Assembly (NCBI RefSeq): GCF_047675955.1
Contig: NC_132913.1
Span: 71,915,236-71,979,235 of the forward strand
From: Chlorocebus sabaeus
Lineage: Eukaryota; Chordata; Mammalia; Primates; Cercopithecidae
Direction: 5' to 3'
DNA: 64,000 nt
The notes beneath the pieces are model-generated. The model did not search any database. It saw only the letters and a list, made by a program, of their open reading frames with translations, and was not told the DNA's origin. Within the stretch, counting starts at the first letter, position 1. Each line of letters starts with the position of its first letter. Shown here one piece after another: positions 12,111 through 22,937 of the stretch. The position numbers were made by a program, and so were the translations under genes.

Positions 12111-12661
12111 CCTGTCATTTCTTTTTTCATTGGATGAAATACTTTCCACAATAGTGAACAGAGAAAAAATATATTATTATTGAACAAGATAAGCTTATAT
12201 ACATTTTAATGTATGTACTAACCTCAATTGTTTATTTTCTGGTTTGGTTATCAAAACATTAAGAACATTTATAAAAAAATTCAATAACTCAGTAATTAAA
12301 ATACCACAAAGAGTGATCATATGTATATTTATGACTTCTACTCACATTACTTACAGAATTATTTTCACATTTATGTGAAAGTAACCAAATGATGTTGGCC
12401 ACAGCCATTATAATGATTTCTCATAAAGAATTTAGCTTATTAACTAAACCTGATATAATTCTATCCCCTGAGATTGAGTGGGAATTCCATTTTAATGAAA
12501 ATGTGCTGAGGAAAATACAACAAGTAAAGTTTATTGTTATATTAAATATTCTACAGTGAATATATGAATTGTTTAGTTAGGATATAGATATCTTGCTTCA
12601 CTTTTTTTCCAAATCTTAAAGGTCAAACATTAGAAATATGTTTGAAAATATTTAAAAAACA

Positions 12662-12700
12662 TCAATCACACACGCTCACACACACATACACACACTCTAT
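12662..12700. repeat. Simple repeat (CA)n, interrupted
   Basis: CACACACGCTCACACACACATACACACAC-type run, interrupted by CGCT and AT. Confidence 0.85.
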
Positions 12701-15588
12701 TTTTGATTTTGTGTGAATATTTGTAAAAAATAGTTTAACAAATTATCAAGGCTGCAAATATATCTTAATTTACAATATTATATTAGGTTGATAATTGAAT
12801 CTAAGTTAACAAAGACTGTACAAATTGATGAAGAGATTATTAAAATAAAATAATTTTGTATTATATGTTAATAATTTACAATACAATATTATATACAATA
12901 TGAGTATTTTTGTGAGATTCCATAGGCAACAGTATAAATATGATGTTTTTCTGAAAGCTGTTTGTGGCATTGTATATTCTATAATCTATCAATAAAAATG
13001 CCAGCTATATTTTAATATGACCATAGTTTACTGGTTAATCTGCACTCAGAATGCTCCAGAAGATCAATAGTATCTTGAACTTTACGGGACCACACTGTAG
13101 TGTTCTGTGACCTTTTAGACTTCTGAAGTGCAGAGGTAACCCTTCTGTGTTCAGTACATCTTACATTAAAAAAAAACTGTTAACTGTCTATGTCTACTAA
13201 AAATATAAATATCAATAGGTTCAACAATAAATACATTTTATTAACAAATATTTATTTAACCTTACTCTTCATTTTGTTTGAAAGTATTATTCAGGATCAG
13301 GTAAATCTATAATATTTGGAGTAAAAAACATTGAACTTTTCAAGAACATTGTACTAAAACAGTAGAACAAAAAAGAAAAAAATACATTTATTTTTTCCCG
13401 ATTACTATCAGATATATTTGTTCTGATTATTTCATCTACAAATAATAGAAACACAGAATCAATGTGCTTAAACTTTTCAGGATTTATCATCACACATAAC
13501 AGAATCTGAGGGTTTAGAAGGGTTTCAGGTAGTTAATTCAAGAGATAAAATCAACAACACAATTTTTTTCTAGGTTGTCATTCTTGATGTTGATTGTTGT
13601 AGTCAAATCCAGGCCATATAGTAATATCTAGAGGATAAAGAGATATCATTTCCTCCTGTTTATGGCTGACTCACTGTCTCTATTTCCTTGGTCAGAATTG
13701 GGTCAATTGATCAATCCATGGGAAGAGAAATGAGATTACCATGAGTGGTATAGACAGTACATGGTCATCCGGGATAGAACACATCCTGAAAATCATCTAC
13801 AATGTCAATAATCCTGAGCGTACTCAAAACTAGACAAATAGAAAAAATATAAATTCCAACTGGTTATATTGAGGGCATAAATTGATCTAATGACTCATAT
13901 AATTTATAACATTGAGGTATTAAAAGTTCAGAATATAACCCCAAATCTTTGTCTATACATTTTAAGTAATAGTTATTATTCTTTAAGAACAAAATCACTG
14001 TTGTAAGTAATATCAAAGTTATATTACTAAAATAATGTTTAAAAGAAAGCACATTGCAGTGGGAGAAATGCCTTCCTCAACTTTGAGCTCTCTTTAAATT
14101 CTATATTTATTGCTATTATACTGATAAATTCAGCTTTAAATTATATAATTTTTTATCCTGTTTCTATTGGAATTCGTTCCCACCACAGGCTTGCATGAGT
14201 TTACAATCTAGTGAGTTAGTCAAGGCTGAGGCTGTAATGTCAAATAATTTACACAATCGGAATATCATACCCACTGTTTTTAACCCAGCATATTTCCTTT
14301 TAACATCTTAGAAGGTCTGAAGATCTGGATATTTATTTTTTAAAATGTCACGAGCACAGTAATAATCAATTAGTTAGTGAATTAATTTAACCACAGATTT
14401 GACTAATTTTCACTGTTGTTTTAATATATATCCATATACTTTGTAGATGTATGGATTTTATAACCTTTTAGAGCATTATTTTGTTGAAACAGAATAAGTG
14501 GTTATATAATACTTAAGAAGACTTTTATGTGGTTTAATATAAGTTTGAAGTAATCAGCTAATCATGTGAGTGATTTTTTTATTGCAGGCATTCTGAAAAC
14601 CAGACAGTGTGCTACACTGGTATTTCCAGTACTGATATTCAAAACTGAATTAAGTTTAATATTGGAATGATTTTCTGTATTATCATGCTTATTTTTATAT
14701 CAAGTCCATTTCCTACTATCCACTTTTTCTGATTAACTTAGAAATGCTTCCTGCTCTAAAGTCACTGTAGCAACTTTGCAATATTTAAATGTACTCGAAA
14801 GATATAAGAGAACACATGCCTGACTTTTTCAAGCTAAATGTCCTGATATGGGGACAGATTGAAAGAAATGAATAGTCAACAGAGATACAAGATGATGCTG
14901 GAGAGAAGCATTTGCATTGTTTTTCTTGATTTAAGCCTACAATTACCAAATAATAATCTTCTACCTAAGTATAGCCCACCTCACAAGCCAAGGATAAATG
15001 TGTTATCAAGAAAAACAAAGAACACAATATTAACATGAACTAATGGGTGCCGAATGCTATAGACATACCAAAATGCATATACTGAGGAGAAATAGGATGG
15101 AAACAGTTGAGGGAGATCTTGGTGATATTCAGGAGAACGCAGATAGAAAGAGTATCCTAATGTATTCTTACAGATTCAAATATCAACATACAGAGATATG
15201 ATAAACACAAAATACATTTAAAATATGGAAACAAACCATACATATTATTACAAATATATAGTGAGACTTGGTTATAAAATATCTGACTTTAATATAATAG
15301 TAAAAACATAATTAAAAGAAACATGTCTAGTGACAATATAAAGTAGTAGAATTCCATAGTAGAAATTTGTACTGTCAATTGGCAATTAATGAATCTCACA
15401 GAATAGAACGTGGATTAAGATGTTGAATGTAGATTGAGACAAAAAATAAATTAGGTGAAATGTATTTACTCAGAGGAGTATGCTACAGATCACCAGGTTA
15501 GGTGGAAGATGCAGATGATGTTTTCATAATCCAAAGATAAAATAGCACAAAATACAAAAGTAACTAATAGTTAAGGTAGATGGGTCAT
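12701..15588. other. AT-rich stretch without recognised feature
   Basis: About 2.9 kb of AT-rich DNA. No repeat family, gene or RNA element was recognised on either strand. Confidence 0.55.
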
Positions 15589-16280
15589 TGAGATGGCAGC
15601 AGGGACACATTTGTAGCAGCTGCTGCAAAGATGCCAGCTGTAGTGGGGAGATATGGCCAGGGATATGTGCTCCATGGAGCTGGAGGGAGCTGGGGATAGG
15701 TGGAGCCTCACCCCTTCTGAGTTAGTGGGGCAGGAGCTCCACCCTCCCTGGTGCAGCTGCTACTACCCAGCCACTACTGTGGACCTGGACATCTCTGCAC
15801 TCCTGGGGACTCAGGAAACCTCTGCCTCCACAGGCTTGGAAGTGTCTGCTCCCACTATCTGGCCTCTCTCCACTCCTTAGGCCTGCTCTGATTTCAGAGC
15901 AAAGTTGAGGCCAAGCCTGGGCACTGTTGCAGCCTGGCTTGGTGTGCACTCACTTGGGGGCAGTGCTGACATGACAGCTCCCTATTTTCTCAGCACCCTC
16001 TAGAATTTGGGCCCTGATGAGTATGGGAGGAAGGTAGAGAAGGGGCTAAGTTTGGCTTGTCATGGGTTAGCAGGCAGCCCTTGGCAAAAAAACAGTCTGG
16101 GCTCCATGGGCACTGTGGATGGCAGGTTAATGGCAACAGGGAGCAGATGGGCTCCTGGGCAGAAAGGAATGGGTTCACAATGAAACCCCACCTATAGGCC
16201 AGGAGCTGGGCTGCCAGTTCCCAGGCCCAGAGTAAGAACTTATGGTGCTTTTTCTGGGCCTGCCCATGGCCACTCATGGA

Positions 16281-16321
16281 CCAATCAGCACACACTTTTT
16301 CACCTCTGAAACCCATAAAAG
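16281..16321 (+). promoter_or_regulatory. CCAAT and TATA-like boxes of LTR copy A
   Basis: CCAATCAGCA at 16281 and ACCCATAAAAG at 16311-16321, about 30 bp apart, upstream of the R region of the LTR. The inverted copy C carries a decayed version (CATAGAAA). Function today is not shown by the sequence. Confidence 0.6.
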
Positions 16322-16343
16322 CTCCAGACTCAGCCAAACTTGG

Positions 16344-16793
16344 GGAGATGACCTGAAGACCTGCCTTTGGAGAGGAGCTACCCACTGTGGGTCTCCTGTC
16401 TGCTGAGAGCTGAACAGACGTTGGGAGGACCTTCCTTTGGAAAGGAACTACCGACTGTGGGTCTTCTCTCTGCCAAGAGCTGAACAGACGGGATGACCTA
16501 CTTGCAGAGAAGAGCTACCCACTGTGGGTCTCCTCTCTGCTGAGAGCTGAACAGATGTCAGGAGGACTTGCTTGTGGAGAATAACTACCCACTGTGCATC
16601 TTCTCTCTGCTGATTGCTGAACAGATGGGATGACCTGCCTGTGGAGAAGAGCTACCCACTATGGGTCTCCTCACTGCTGAGATCTGAACAGGCACTGGAA
16701 CAACCTTCCCATGGAAAAGAGCCGCCTGCCTGCAGAAAAGACTGTGCATCTCTCCTCTGCTGGGAGCTGGACAATCATCAGAATGATGTTCCT
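16344..16793 (+). repeat. Internal tandem array of alternating 67- and 70-bp units
   Basis: Five clear units and one decayed unit, each ending in GAGAGCTGAACAGAC/T or a variant. Boundaries taken after CTGAACAGA(C/T): unit 2 16420-16489 (70), unit 3 16490-16556 (67), unit 4 16557-16626 (70), unit 5 16627-16693 (67). The 70-bp units open with G-x-x-GGAGGAC, the 67-bp units with GGGATGACC, so the true period is a 137-bp dimer. Each unit holds CTACCCACTGTGGGTCT or close to it. Copy C has one such unit only. Confidence 0.85.
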
Positions 16794-16843
16794 GTGGAAA
16801 GGAGTTAACACCTGCAGGTCACCTCTGAGCTGTATTGTCACTC

Positions 16844-16849
16844 AATAAA
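16844..16849 (+). terminator. LTR polyadenylation signal AATAAA
   Basis: CTCAATAAAACACC in LTR copy A, at the R/U5 position. The same site in inverted copy C reads AATGAA in its sense orientation. Confidence 0.6.
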
Positions 16850-17488
16850 ACACCTCTTCGTCTTGCTCACCCTTTACTTGTCCACATACCTCATTCTTCC
16901 TGGATGTGGGACAATAACTTGGGACTCACTGAATGGCAGGGCAGAAAGAACTGTGACATGAACAGGACTGAAACATGTTCCTTGCTTGCCCTGTTGCAGG
17001 AGGAGAGGAGAGAAGAGCTGTGGTTCTTCGGGGAGCTTAGACCTAGGAGCTCCCTAAGCCAGGGCTGTGACCACCACTTCGGGGCTCTGAAGTTGCTGGC
17101 ATCTACAAGCAACCAAGCATCACTGTTTCAGCAGTGGAAGCTGCTTGCAGTGTGCCTGGTCCAGCTGCAGCCTCACAGGGAGCCTGCACCTGTGCTGGCA
17201 CCTAGAGCTGACCACCCCATGACAGCCAGCATGCCTGGCTGGACCCCATGCTTGCTTACTCACTCACACACTCCTTGCTGCTATGTTCCTGGCTTGCCCT
17301 TGGAAGGTGCAAGATCCAGGCTAGTAGCACAAGCCCGAATGCAGCCTGCCTGGCTGAGTGGGTGGAATGAGCCCAGCAGGCCCAAGCAAAACTCGGGCAA
17401 AGGCACCACTGGCCACAGAGGTTGCCAACTGGAAAAGTGACACCCTGAGGATCCCATGACAAGGAGAGACTTCAAGAGCCTACATTGT

Positions 17489-17514
17489 GCCCCCCCCCCC
17501 ACACACACACACAA
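17489..17514. repeat. C-run plus (CA)n
   Basis: A run of about ten C followed directly by CACACACACACA. Confidence 0.9.
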
Positions 17515-17849
17515 ATCCCACTAAAAGCAGATTGTGAGAAAAATATTTCAAAATTCTTATGTTACCAAACAAAAAAGACAGCCCCAATCATGCTAGGACT
17601 TTGAATTAATTTCTGCCTAACCAGAAAGAGCTGATATCAAAGTGACATTATTCTTGTGCAAAAGTAGCATACTATGGGTGGATCAATGGAAGTGCATGGT
17701 CTACAGAGAATTTAAAAATAATAATATAGCAACTAAAAACAGGTCTGAGTTTTAATATAACTATATGCCAGGAATTGTGAACAATGTCAATAACAAACTC
17801 CTCCAATTATCATTTATTGGTTTAAGTTCTAAGTAATTGCTACTCTTAC
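17515..17849. other. AT-rich spacer between LTR copies A and B
   Basis: About 335 bp of unique-looking AT-rich DNA. It does not read as retroviral internal sequence: no primer-binding site follows copy A and no polypurine tract precedes copy B. Confidence 0.55.
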
Positions 17850-18534
17850 TGATGGCATCTGCAGTCTGTCTGGAGCAGCCACTGCAGGGATGCCAGCTTC
17901 AGCAGGGGAGGTGCTGCCTGGACTGCACACTCTGGGTAGCTGGCAGGGACCAGGAACAGGAGGAAGTCCCGCCTCCTACTGAATTAAAGGAGCAGGAGCC
18001 CCATGCTCCCCAGCACAAATGCAGTTGCCCAGATGTGGCTCTGGACCCAGGCGTCCCTGTGCTCTCAGAAAGCCCCTCGATGCCCTCACAGGCTCCACAG
18101 TGCCTGCTCCCGCTCCCTTGCCTCTACTCACTCCTGGCACCTGATCCAATTTCAGAGCAAATTTGAATCCAAGCCTGATTGCTTTTGTGACCCAGCCGGA
18201 TGTCTGCATGCTTAGGGCAGCACTGACACAACAGCGCCCCCTGCCGCCTCAGCCCCCTCTGAAACTTTGGGCACCAAAAAGCTCAGGGAGGGAGACCGGT
18301 GAAGGCTGAGTCTTCGCATGGGCCTGCAGTCAGCTCGTGGCATGAACAGCCTGGGTGCTGTGGGTGGAGTATTGATGGCAGGAGGCAGACACGTTCCTGT
18401 GTTGAAAGGGGTGGGCCGTGCCAGACAAAGTGGGCGGAACAAGCCGAGAGGTTGTGAGCAGTGCCCAGACAGAAGGCACCAGTGGCCAAAGAGGTTTCCA
18501 GCTGGTGAAGTGACACCCCAAGGACTCCATTACA
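17850..18534 (+). mobile_element. Solo LTR, same family, central deletion (copy B)
   Basis: Starts TGATGGCATCTGCAG and ends CCATTACA. Its first ~560 bp align in order with the U3 start of copy A (for example AAGGAGCAGGAGCCCC against TGGGGCAGGAGCTCC, and TTTCAGAGCAAATTTGA against TTTCAGAGCAAAGTTGA). Near 18411-18437 it jumps to the U5 end (GTGGGCGGAACAAGCC, CACCAGTGGCCAAAGAGG, AAGTGACACCCC). About 1.2 kb present in copy A is missing: the CCAAT/TATA region, the tandem array, the polyadenylation signal and most of U5. Confidence 0.75.
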
Positions 18535-18977
18535 TTATGCTTGAGTATTGATAATATGTATTTAATCTTTAAGTAGTATATTCTAATTATTTATATTTTA
18601 GTAATCATCTTACGTGGATGTTAATTTGGAGTACTTCCAGTTACACCATCAGCCCTTGACATGGGTAGAATTAGCTACATTTGATTTTTTTTTGTGACTT
18701 GTTTTGCTTGAGACTTAATTCATGTGGTGAAAGATGTCTTTTGAGATGCAGATGATGTCTCCAACCCTTGTGGCACTGCATACTCCTTCATTAAAATAAC
18801 AGATTGTACATAGGCAATTGTAGTACAGTGATTTTACAGATGGAAAAAAACAAACAAAATGAATTACTTAACTCTATCATTCTATATGCAAATCAATCTG
18901 AATTTTGTGGTGTTTACTCTTATTGAAGCATTTTCTCATGAGTTTCCACCCCCGGCAAGTTAGATTAATGTAATTAA
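18535..18977. other. Stretch without recognised feature
   Basis: AT-rich DNA between LTR copy B and an old Alu. Nothing recognised. Confidence 0.5.
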
Positions 18978-19276
18978 ACTTTGGAATGCTGAGGTGGGTG
19001 GATCGCTTGAGCCCAGGAGTTCAAGACCAGCCTGGGAAACATGATAAAACTAGGTCTCTACAAAAAAATACAAAAATTAACCCAGCATGGTGGTGCACCC
19101 CTGTAGTATCAGCTACTCTGGAGGCTGAGGTGGGAGAATCACCTGGGTTGACAAAGTCAAGGCTGCAGTGAGCTGTGATTGTGCCTCTGCACTCCATGCT
19201 AGAGTGAGACCCTGTCTCAAAAAATAAAATAAAACAGAGTGAGACCCAGTCTCAAAAAATAGAATAAAATAAAAAC
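18978..19276 (+). mobile_element. Old Alu (AluJ-like), 5'-truncated, duplicated tail
   Basis: Begins within the left monomer (ACTTTGGAATGCTGAGG), continues GGATCGCTTGAGCCCAGGAG, GTTCAAGACCAGCCTGGG and AGGCTGCAGTGAGCTGTGAT, which are AluJ-like words. The 3' end of the element with its A-rich tail is duplicated in tandem with a 35-bp period at 19201-19235 and 19236 onward. Confidence 0.9.
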
Positions 19277-19623
19277 ATCAGTTTAGTTTTTGTTTTTCTT
19301 ATTTGAACTGCAGCCTGTATTTTATTTGAATTGCAGTATCTATTTTATCTAATTTCCTTTGGCATCATATTATGTCTCTGTGTTGCAGGTGTTGTGTGCT
19401 AGGTTTGTGGAACTCAATACAATGAACAATTCAATGTCTACTTTTTAAACCCACATTATTGTTTGTTTCATTTCATGATTATTAATTTAGTTGTGTGAGG
19501 GACAACTTTAAACTGAAGTTATTTGGCAACATTTTACATTTGAGATTATAGTGCTTTCATATTTCCTACTTATGCAACATATTCTTAATGTTGCAGATCA
19601 AATAAATGATAAGCCCAAATGCA
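19277..19623. other. Stretch without recognised feature
   Basis: About 350 bp of AT-rich sequence. Nothing recognised. Confidence 0.5.
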
Positions 19624-20934
19624 TGTAGTGGCGAGGGGTGTGGGGGTGAGTGAGCATGAGGTCTAGTCATTGTACAGCCAGGCATGCTGGCTGCTATGCA
19701 GGGTAGGCAGCTCCAGGCGCTAGCACAGGTGCTGGCTTGGTATGAGGCTGTAGCTGGACCATATGTACCACGAGTAGCTTTTGCTGCAGGCCCCCATGTC
19801 TAGATGAGGGGAGTGCAATGGCACCCAGAAACTTGAAGATGCCAGGAACTGCAGAGCCCCAAAGAGAGTGGCACAGCCGTGGCTCAGAGATTCCTTAGGT
19901 CTAGGCTCCCCAAAGGGCTGCGGCTCTTCTCTCCTTGTTATCTTCCATGTGACAAGCAGAGGGTGGGGGCATATATCAGCCCTGTTTGTGTTACAGCTCT
20001 TTCAGTCCCCCCTTTTGTAGGGTCCGGAGTTCTTGGCCCACATCTAGGAAAAATGAGGTATGCGGACAATTGGAACATGAGCAAGGCGGAGAGGAGCTTC
20101 ATTGAGTGACAGAACAGCTCTCTGGAGACTCAAAGTGGGTAGCTCCTTTCCACAGGCAGGATGTCCCAACATCTGTGTGAGTCTGGGGTTTCTATGGGTT
20201 CAGAAGGGAGGAAGTACATGCTGATCAATCCATGGGTGGCCATAGATGGGTCAGGAAAAAGCACTATGTGTTTTCATTCCAGGCCACGGACTCTACCGGA
20301 AATAGGCAACCCACTTCAGGCCCCCAGGCTTCAGGCATTCCATGGCTTAAAGGTGGTTTCACCAGGGAGCTGTCCATTTCAGCCTAGGAACCTGTCTACC
20401 CTCCACCATCAACATCCTGTCCATAGCGCTCAGGCTGTTCATGCTGAGGGGTGCCTGCAGGCCTGTGTTGAGCTGCCCTCAGCCTCTGATGGCCTCCCTT
20501 CCATGCTCATCAGCACCCAAAGTCTGGAGGGGGCTGAGGTGGCAGGGGCTGGCATGTCAGCACAGCTCCAAGTGCATGCACACCTGGCTGGTTTGCAATA
20601 ATGCCTGGGCTTGGCCACAACTTTGCACCACACTGGAGTGGATGCTGGGTGTGAGGAGAGGCCAGAGAACAGGAACAGGCACTTCTGAGCCTGTGGGGGC
20701 AGGGACTTCCCAGGTCCCCAAGAGTGCAGGGATGCCTGGGTCCACAGCCAAAGTTGGATGGCTGCAGCTACACCTGGGACCCTAGGGCTCCTGCCCCACT
20801 AACTCTGTAGGGCGTGGGGCTCCCACCTTTTCCAGCTCTTGCTCGCCCCGTGGAGCATGTAACCCCAGCTGTGCCCCCTATAGTGCAGCCAACATTTTCT
20901 CGTGACTGCTCCAGACAGACCACTGTTGCCATCA
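19624..20934 (-). mobile_element. Solo LTR, same family, inverted and truncated (copy C)
   Basis: The reverse complement follows copy A in order: a shared GTTAGTGGGGCAGGAGC (20787-20803 against 15721-15737), a 'gctgatgagcatgg' block, a decayed TATA (CATAGAAA), one unit of the tandem motif (GAAAGGAGCTACCCACTTTG), a decayed polyadenylation site (AATGAA), and U5 text up to CCAGCATGCCTGGCTG and the following ACTCAC stretch. The U3 outer end falls near 20934 (TGATGGCAACAG in sense orientation). About 170 bp of the U5 end seen in copy A is missing at the left. The open frames of 114-146 codons here are chance frames in GC-richer DNA. Confidence 0.75.
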
Positions 20935-20987
20935 TGTGTACCACTCTTTCTTTATCTACATCATATGTACCACACTTTCTTTATCTA
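20930..20987. repeat. 29-bp tandem duplication
   Basis: 20930-20958 and 20959-20987 match with two mismatches (CATCATGTGTACC against CATCATATGTACC). The second copy is L1 text; the first abuts or overlaps the outer end of LTR copy C. Confidence 0.8.
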
Positions 20988-21900
20988 ATCTACCATTAAT
21001 AGACACCTAGGTTGATTCCATGTCTGTGGCTATTGTGGCTAGCACAACAGTGAACATATGAGTTCATGTGTCTTTTTGGTAGATGATTTATTTTCCTTTG
21101 GGTATATGCCCAGTAATGGGAGCGTTGAGTTGAATGACAGCTCTGTTTTAAGCTCTTTTGAAAATCTCTACACTGCTTTCCATGGTGTCTGAACTAATTT
21201 ATGTTCCCACCAACAGTATATAAATATTTGCTTTTCCAACAGTATATAAATATTTGCTTTTCCAGCATCTGTTGTTTTTAACTTTTTAATAATGTTCATC
21301 CTGACATGTGTGAAAAGTTATCTCATTGTGGTTTTGATTTGCATTTCTCTGATGATTAATGATGTGGAATGTTTTGTCATACATTTGTTGGCCACTTGTG
21401 TGTCTTCTTTTGAAAAGTGCCCATTCATGCTCTTTGCCCATTTCATAATTTTTTTCTTGCTTATTAATTTATGTCTCTTATACATTTTGGAAATTAGACC
21501 TTGGTTAGATGCATATTTTGTGAATATTTTCTTTGATTCTGTAGGTTGTCTGTTTACTCTGTTGATAGTTTCTTTTGGTGTGCAGAAACTCTTTAGGTAT
21601 CACTTACAATTTTTTGCTTTTGTTGTGGTTGCTTTGGGGATTTAATAAAAAAAATTCTTTGACAATGCCAGTGTTGAGAAGGATATTTTGTATGTTTGCT
21701 TCTGGGATTCTTATAGTTTGAGTTGCTACATTTAAATTTTTAATCCATCTTGAGTTAGTTTTTGTATATGGTGAAAGGTAAGGTTCCAGTTCCACTCTTC
21801 TGCATATGGCTAGCCAATTATCCCAGCATAATTTATTGAACCTGGAGTCCTTTCATCATTGCTTGTTGCTGTCGGCTTTGTCATAGATCAGAAAAATGTT
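20988..21900 (-). mobile_element. L1 ORF2 fragment, antisense
   Basis: The + strand reads as antisense L1 ORF2 C-terminal region: CACCTAGGTTGATTCCATG, GGGTATATGCCCAGTAATGG, ATGTTCCCACCAACAG, CTCATTGTGGTTTTGATTTG, GATTCTGTAGGTTGTCTG, and a stretch ending at the 'gtcggctttgtcatagatcag' area. The frame is broken in many places. A 26-bp perfect tandem duplication sits at 21212-21237 and 21238-21263. The 117-codon + frame at 21292-21645 is the antisense of ORF2 and not a gene. Confidence 0.9.
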
Positions 21901-22179
21901 AATATATATATTGCTGGAAGATGTCAAAGATCAATACCAACTTTAAAAAATTTATTCAGCATTGTGATGAGTTTAAAAAATTTATTGGGTCAGGTCAGTA
22001 CAACATGTAAGTCAATAGTGAATGCCTCAAGATGTCAATATGTTGTGATCTTTGAAGAAGTAAATATATAAACTGTGATTTTTACTTATTTAAAAGGCAT
22101 AACAAGGACTAAAATTCACTAGCATGTTTAAAATTGAAATTATGAAACTCAGTAAATTAGAGGTTACTGATGGCTGAGA
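21901..22179. other. Short unassigned stretch between L1 pieces
   Basis: AT-rich sequence with a local near-duplication of TTTAAAAAATTTATT (about 21942 and 21972). Family not recognised. Confidence 0.4.
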
Positions 22180-22365
22180 GAAGGGAGGAAAGGCATGTCA
22201 TTGCTTAATGGTTACAGAATCTCTTCGGGGTTGTGAAGAAGTTTTAGAGGTAAATTGTTCTTGTTGAATGTAATCAGTACAACTGAATTATATAATTAAA
22301 AATTGTAAAATTGGGAAATTTTATGTTCTGTATATTTAACCACAATAAAAAAATTTTAGACAGGC
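22180..22365 (+). mobile_element. Old L1 3' end (L1M-like)
   Basis: Sense 3'-end text of an old L1: a 'tgtaatcagtacaactgaatt' stretch, AAAAATTGTAAAATTGGG, and AAATTTTATGTTCTGTATAT followed by ACCACAATAAAAAAAT, which serves as signal and tail. Moderate divergence. Confidence 0.6.
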
Positions 22366-22391
22366 AGGCCAAATGTGAAAACAATTTTATA

Positions 22392-22705
22392 GACCAGGTG
22401 CGGTGGCTCACACCTGTAATTCCAGCACTTTGGAAGGCCAAGGCGGGTGGATCAACTGAGGTCAGCAGTTCAAGACCAGCCTGACCAATATGGTGAGACT
22501 CCATCTCTACTAAAAATACAAAAATTAGCTGGGTGTGGTGGCGTGTGCCTGTAGTCCTAGCTACCCGGGAGGCTGAGAAATGAGAATCGCTTGAACCCGG
22601 GAGGTGGAGGTTGCAGTGAGCCGAGATCGCACCACTGCACTGCAGCCTGGGTGACAGAGAGAGACACTGTCTCAAAACAAAAACAAAAACAAACAAAAAC
22701 AAAAC
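22392..22705 (+). mobile_element. AluS-like element with 14-bp target-site duplication
   Basis: Full-length Alu (ACCAGGTGCGGTGGCTCA start, both monomers, GAGGTTGCAGTGAGCCGAG, tail of mixed CAAAA units). The 14-base AAAACAATTTTATA occurs on both sides at 22378-22391 and 22706-22719, an intact target-site duplication. Confidence 0.95.
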
Positions 22706-22883
22706 AAAACAATTTTATAAACATATAACAAATAAGCATTTCTAAGTCATAGCAGAAATCATATATATTCAATATAGTGATAGAATGAATTATATACCTC
22801 CCACACACTCCCCGGTTCATTCTTCTCTGCTTAGGATGCTAGGCAGGATTTATAGGCAAAATTTATGTACCATTGGAGAAATC

Positions 22884-22937
22884 TCTTTCTCTGTCTCTCT
22901 CTTTGTGTGTGTATGTGTGTGTGAGTGTGTGTGTGTC
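22884..22937. repeat. Simple repeat (TC)n/(TG)n
   Basis: TCTCTTTCTCTGTCTCTCTC followed by TGTGTGTGTATGTGTGTG and GAGTGTGTGTGTG. Confidence 0.9.

Larger units (their letters stand above)
15589..17461 (+). mobile_element. Long solo LTR, class I ERV type (copy A)
   Basis: A GC-richer block beginning TGAGATGGCAGC and ending CCCATGACA, so it has the TG...CA ends of an LTR. It shows LTR regulatory order: CCAAT box at 16281, a TATA-like CATAAAAG at 16314-16321, an internal tandem array, and a polyadenylation signal AATAAA at 16844-16849 followed by U5 text (CTTGCTCACCCTTTACTTG, CTCATTCTTCCTGG). The layout, with internal minisatellite and this R-U5 wording, resembles the HERV9/LTR12 and HUERS-P type ERV1 LTRs; I do not assign a subfamily. 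No matching target-site duplication was found at the ends. A 201-codon frame at 16835-17440 lies inside U5 and is not a credible gene. Confidence 0.75.

Noticed and set aside
16344..16793. CRISPR-like array
   Set aside because: Units are adjacent without unique spacers, the period is 67/70 bp, and the context is an LTR in a primate genome.
16835..17440. 201-codon + strand open frame as a candidate gene
   Set aside because: It lies inside the U5 part of LTR copy A, has no recognisable domain, and GC-richer DNA gives long chance frames. Copy C does not preserve an equivalent frame.
17837..18216. Overlapping frames of 70-109 codons in LTR copy B
   Set aside because: No domain, no conservation of the frame in copies A or C, and overlapping frames on both strands.
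15589..18534. LTR copies A and B as the two LTRs of one provirus
   Set aside because: The 390-bp spacer shows no primer-binding site after A, no polypurine tract before B, and no retroviral coding text.
21292..21645. 117-codon + frame with hydrophobic segments, resembling a membrane protein
   Set aside because: It is the antisense of L1 ORF2. Similar hydrophobic frames at 43615-43806 and 46929-47219 have the same cause.
20988..22365. A fifth twin-primed L1 joining the antisense ORF2 part with the sense 3' end
   Set aside because: The left piece looks like a younger L1 than the right piece, and about 280 bp of unassigned sequence separates them.
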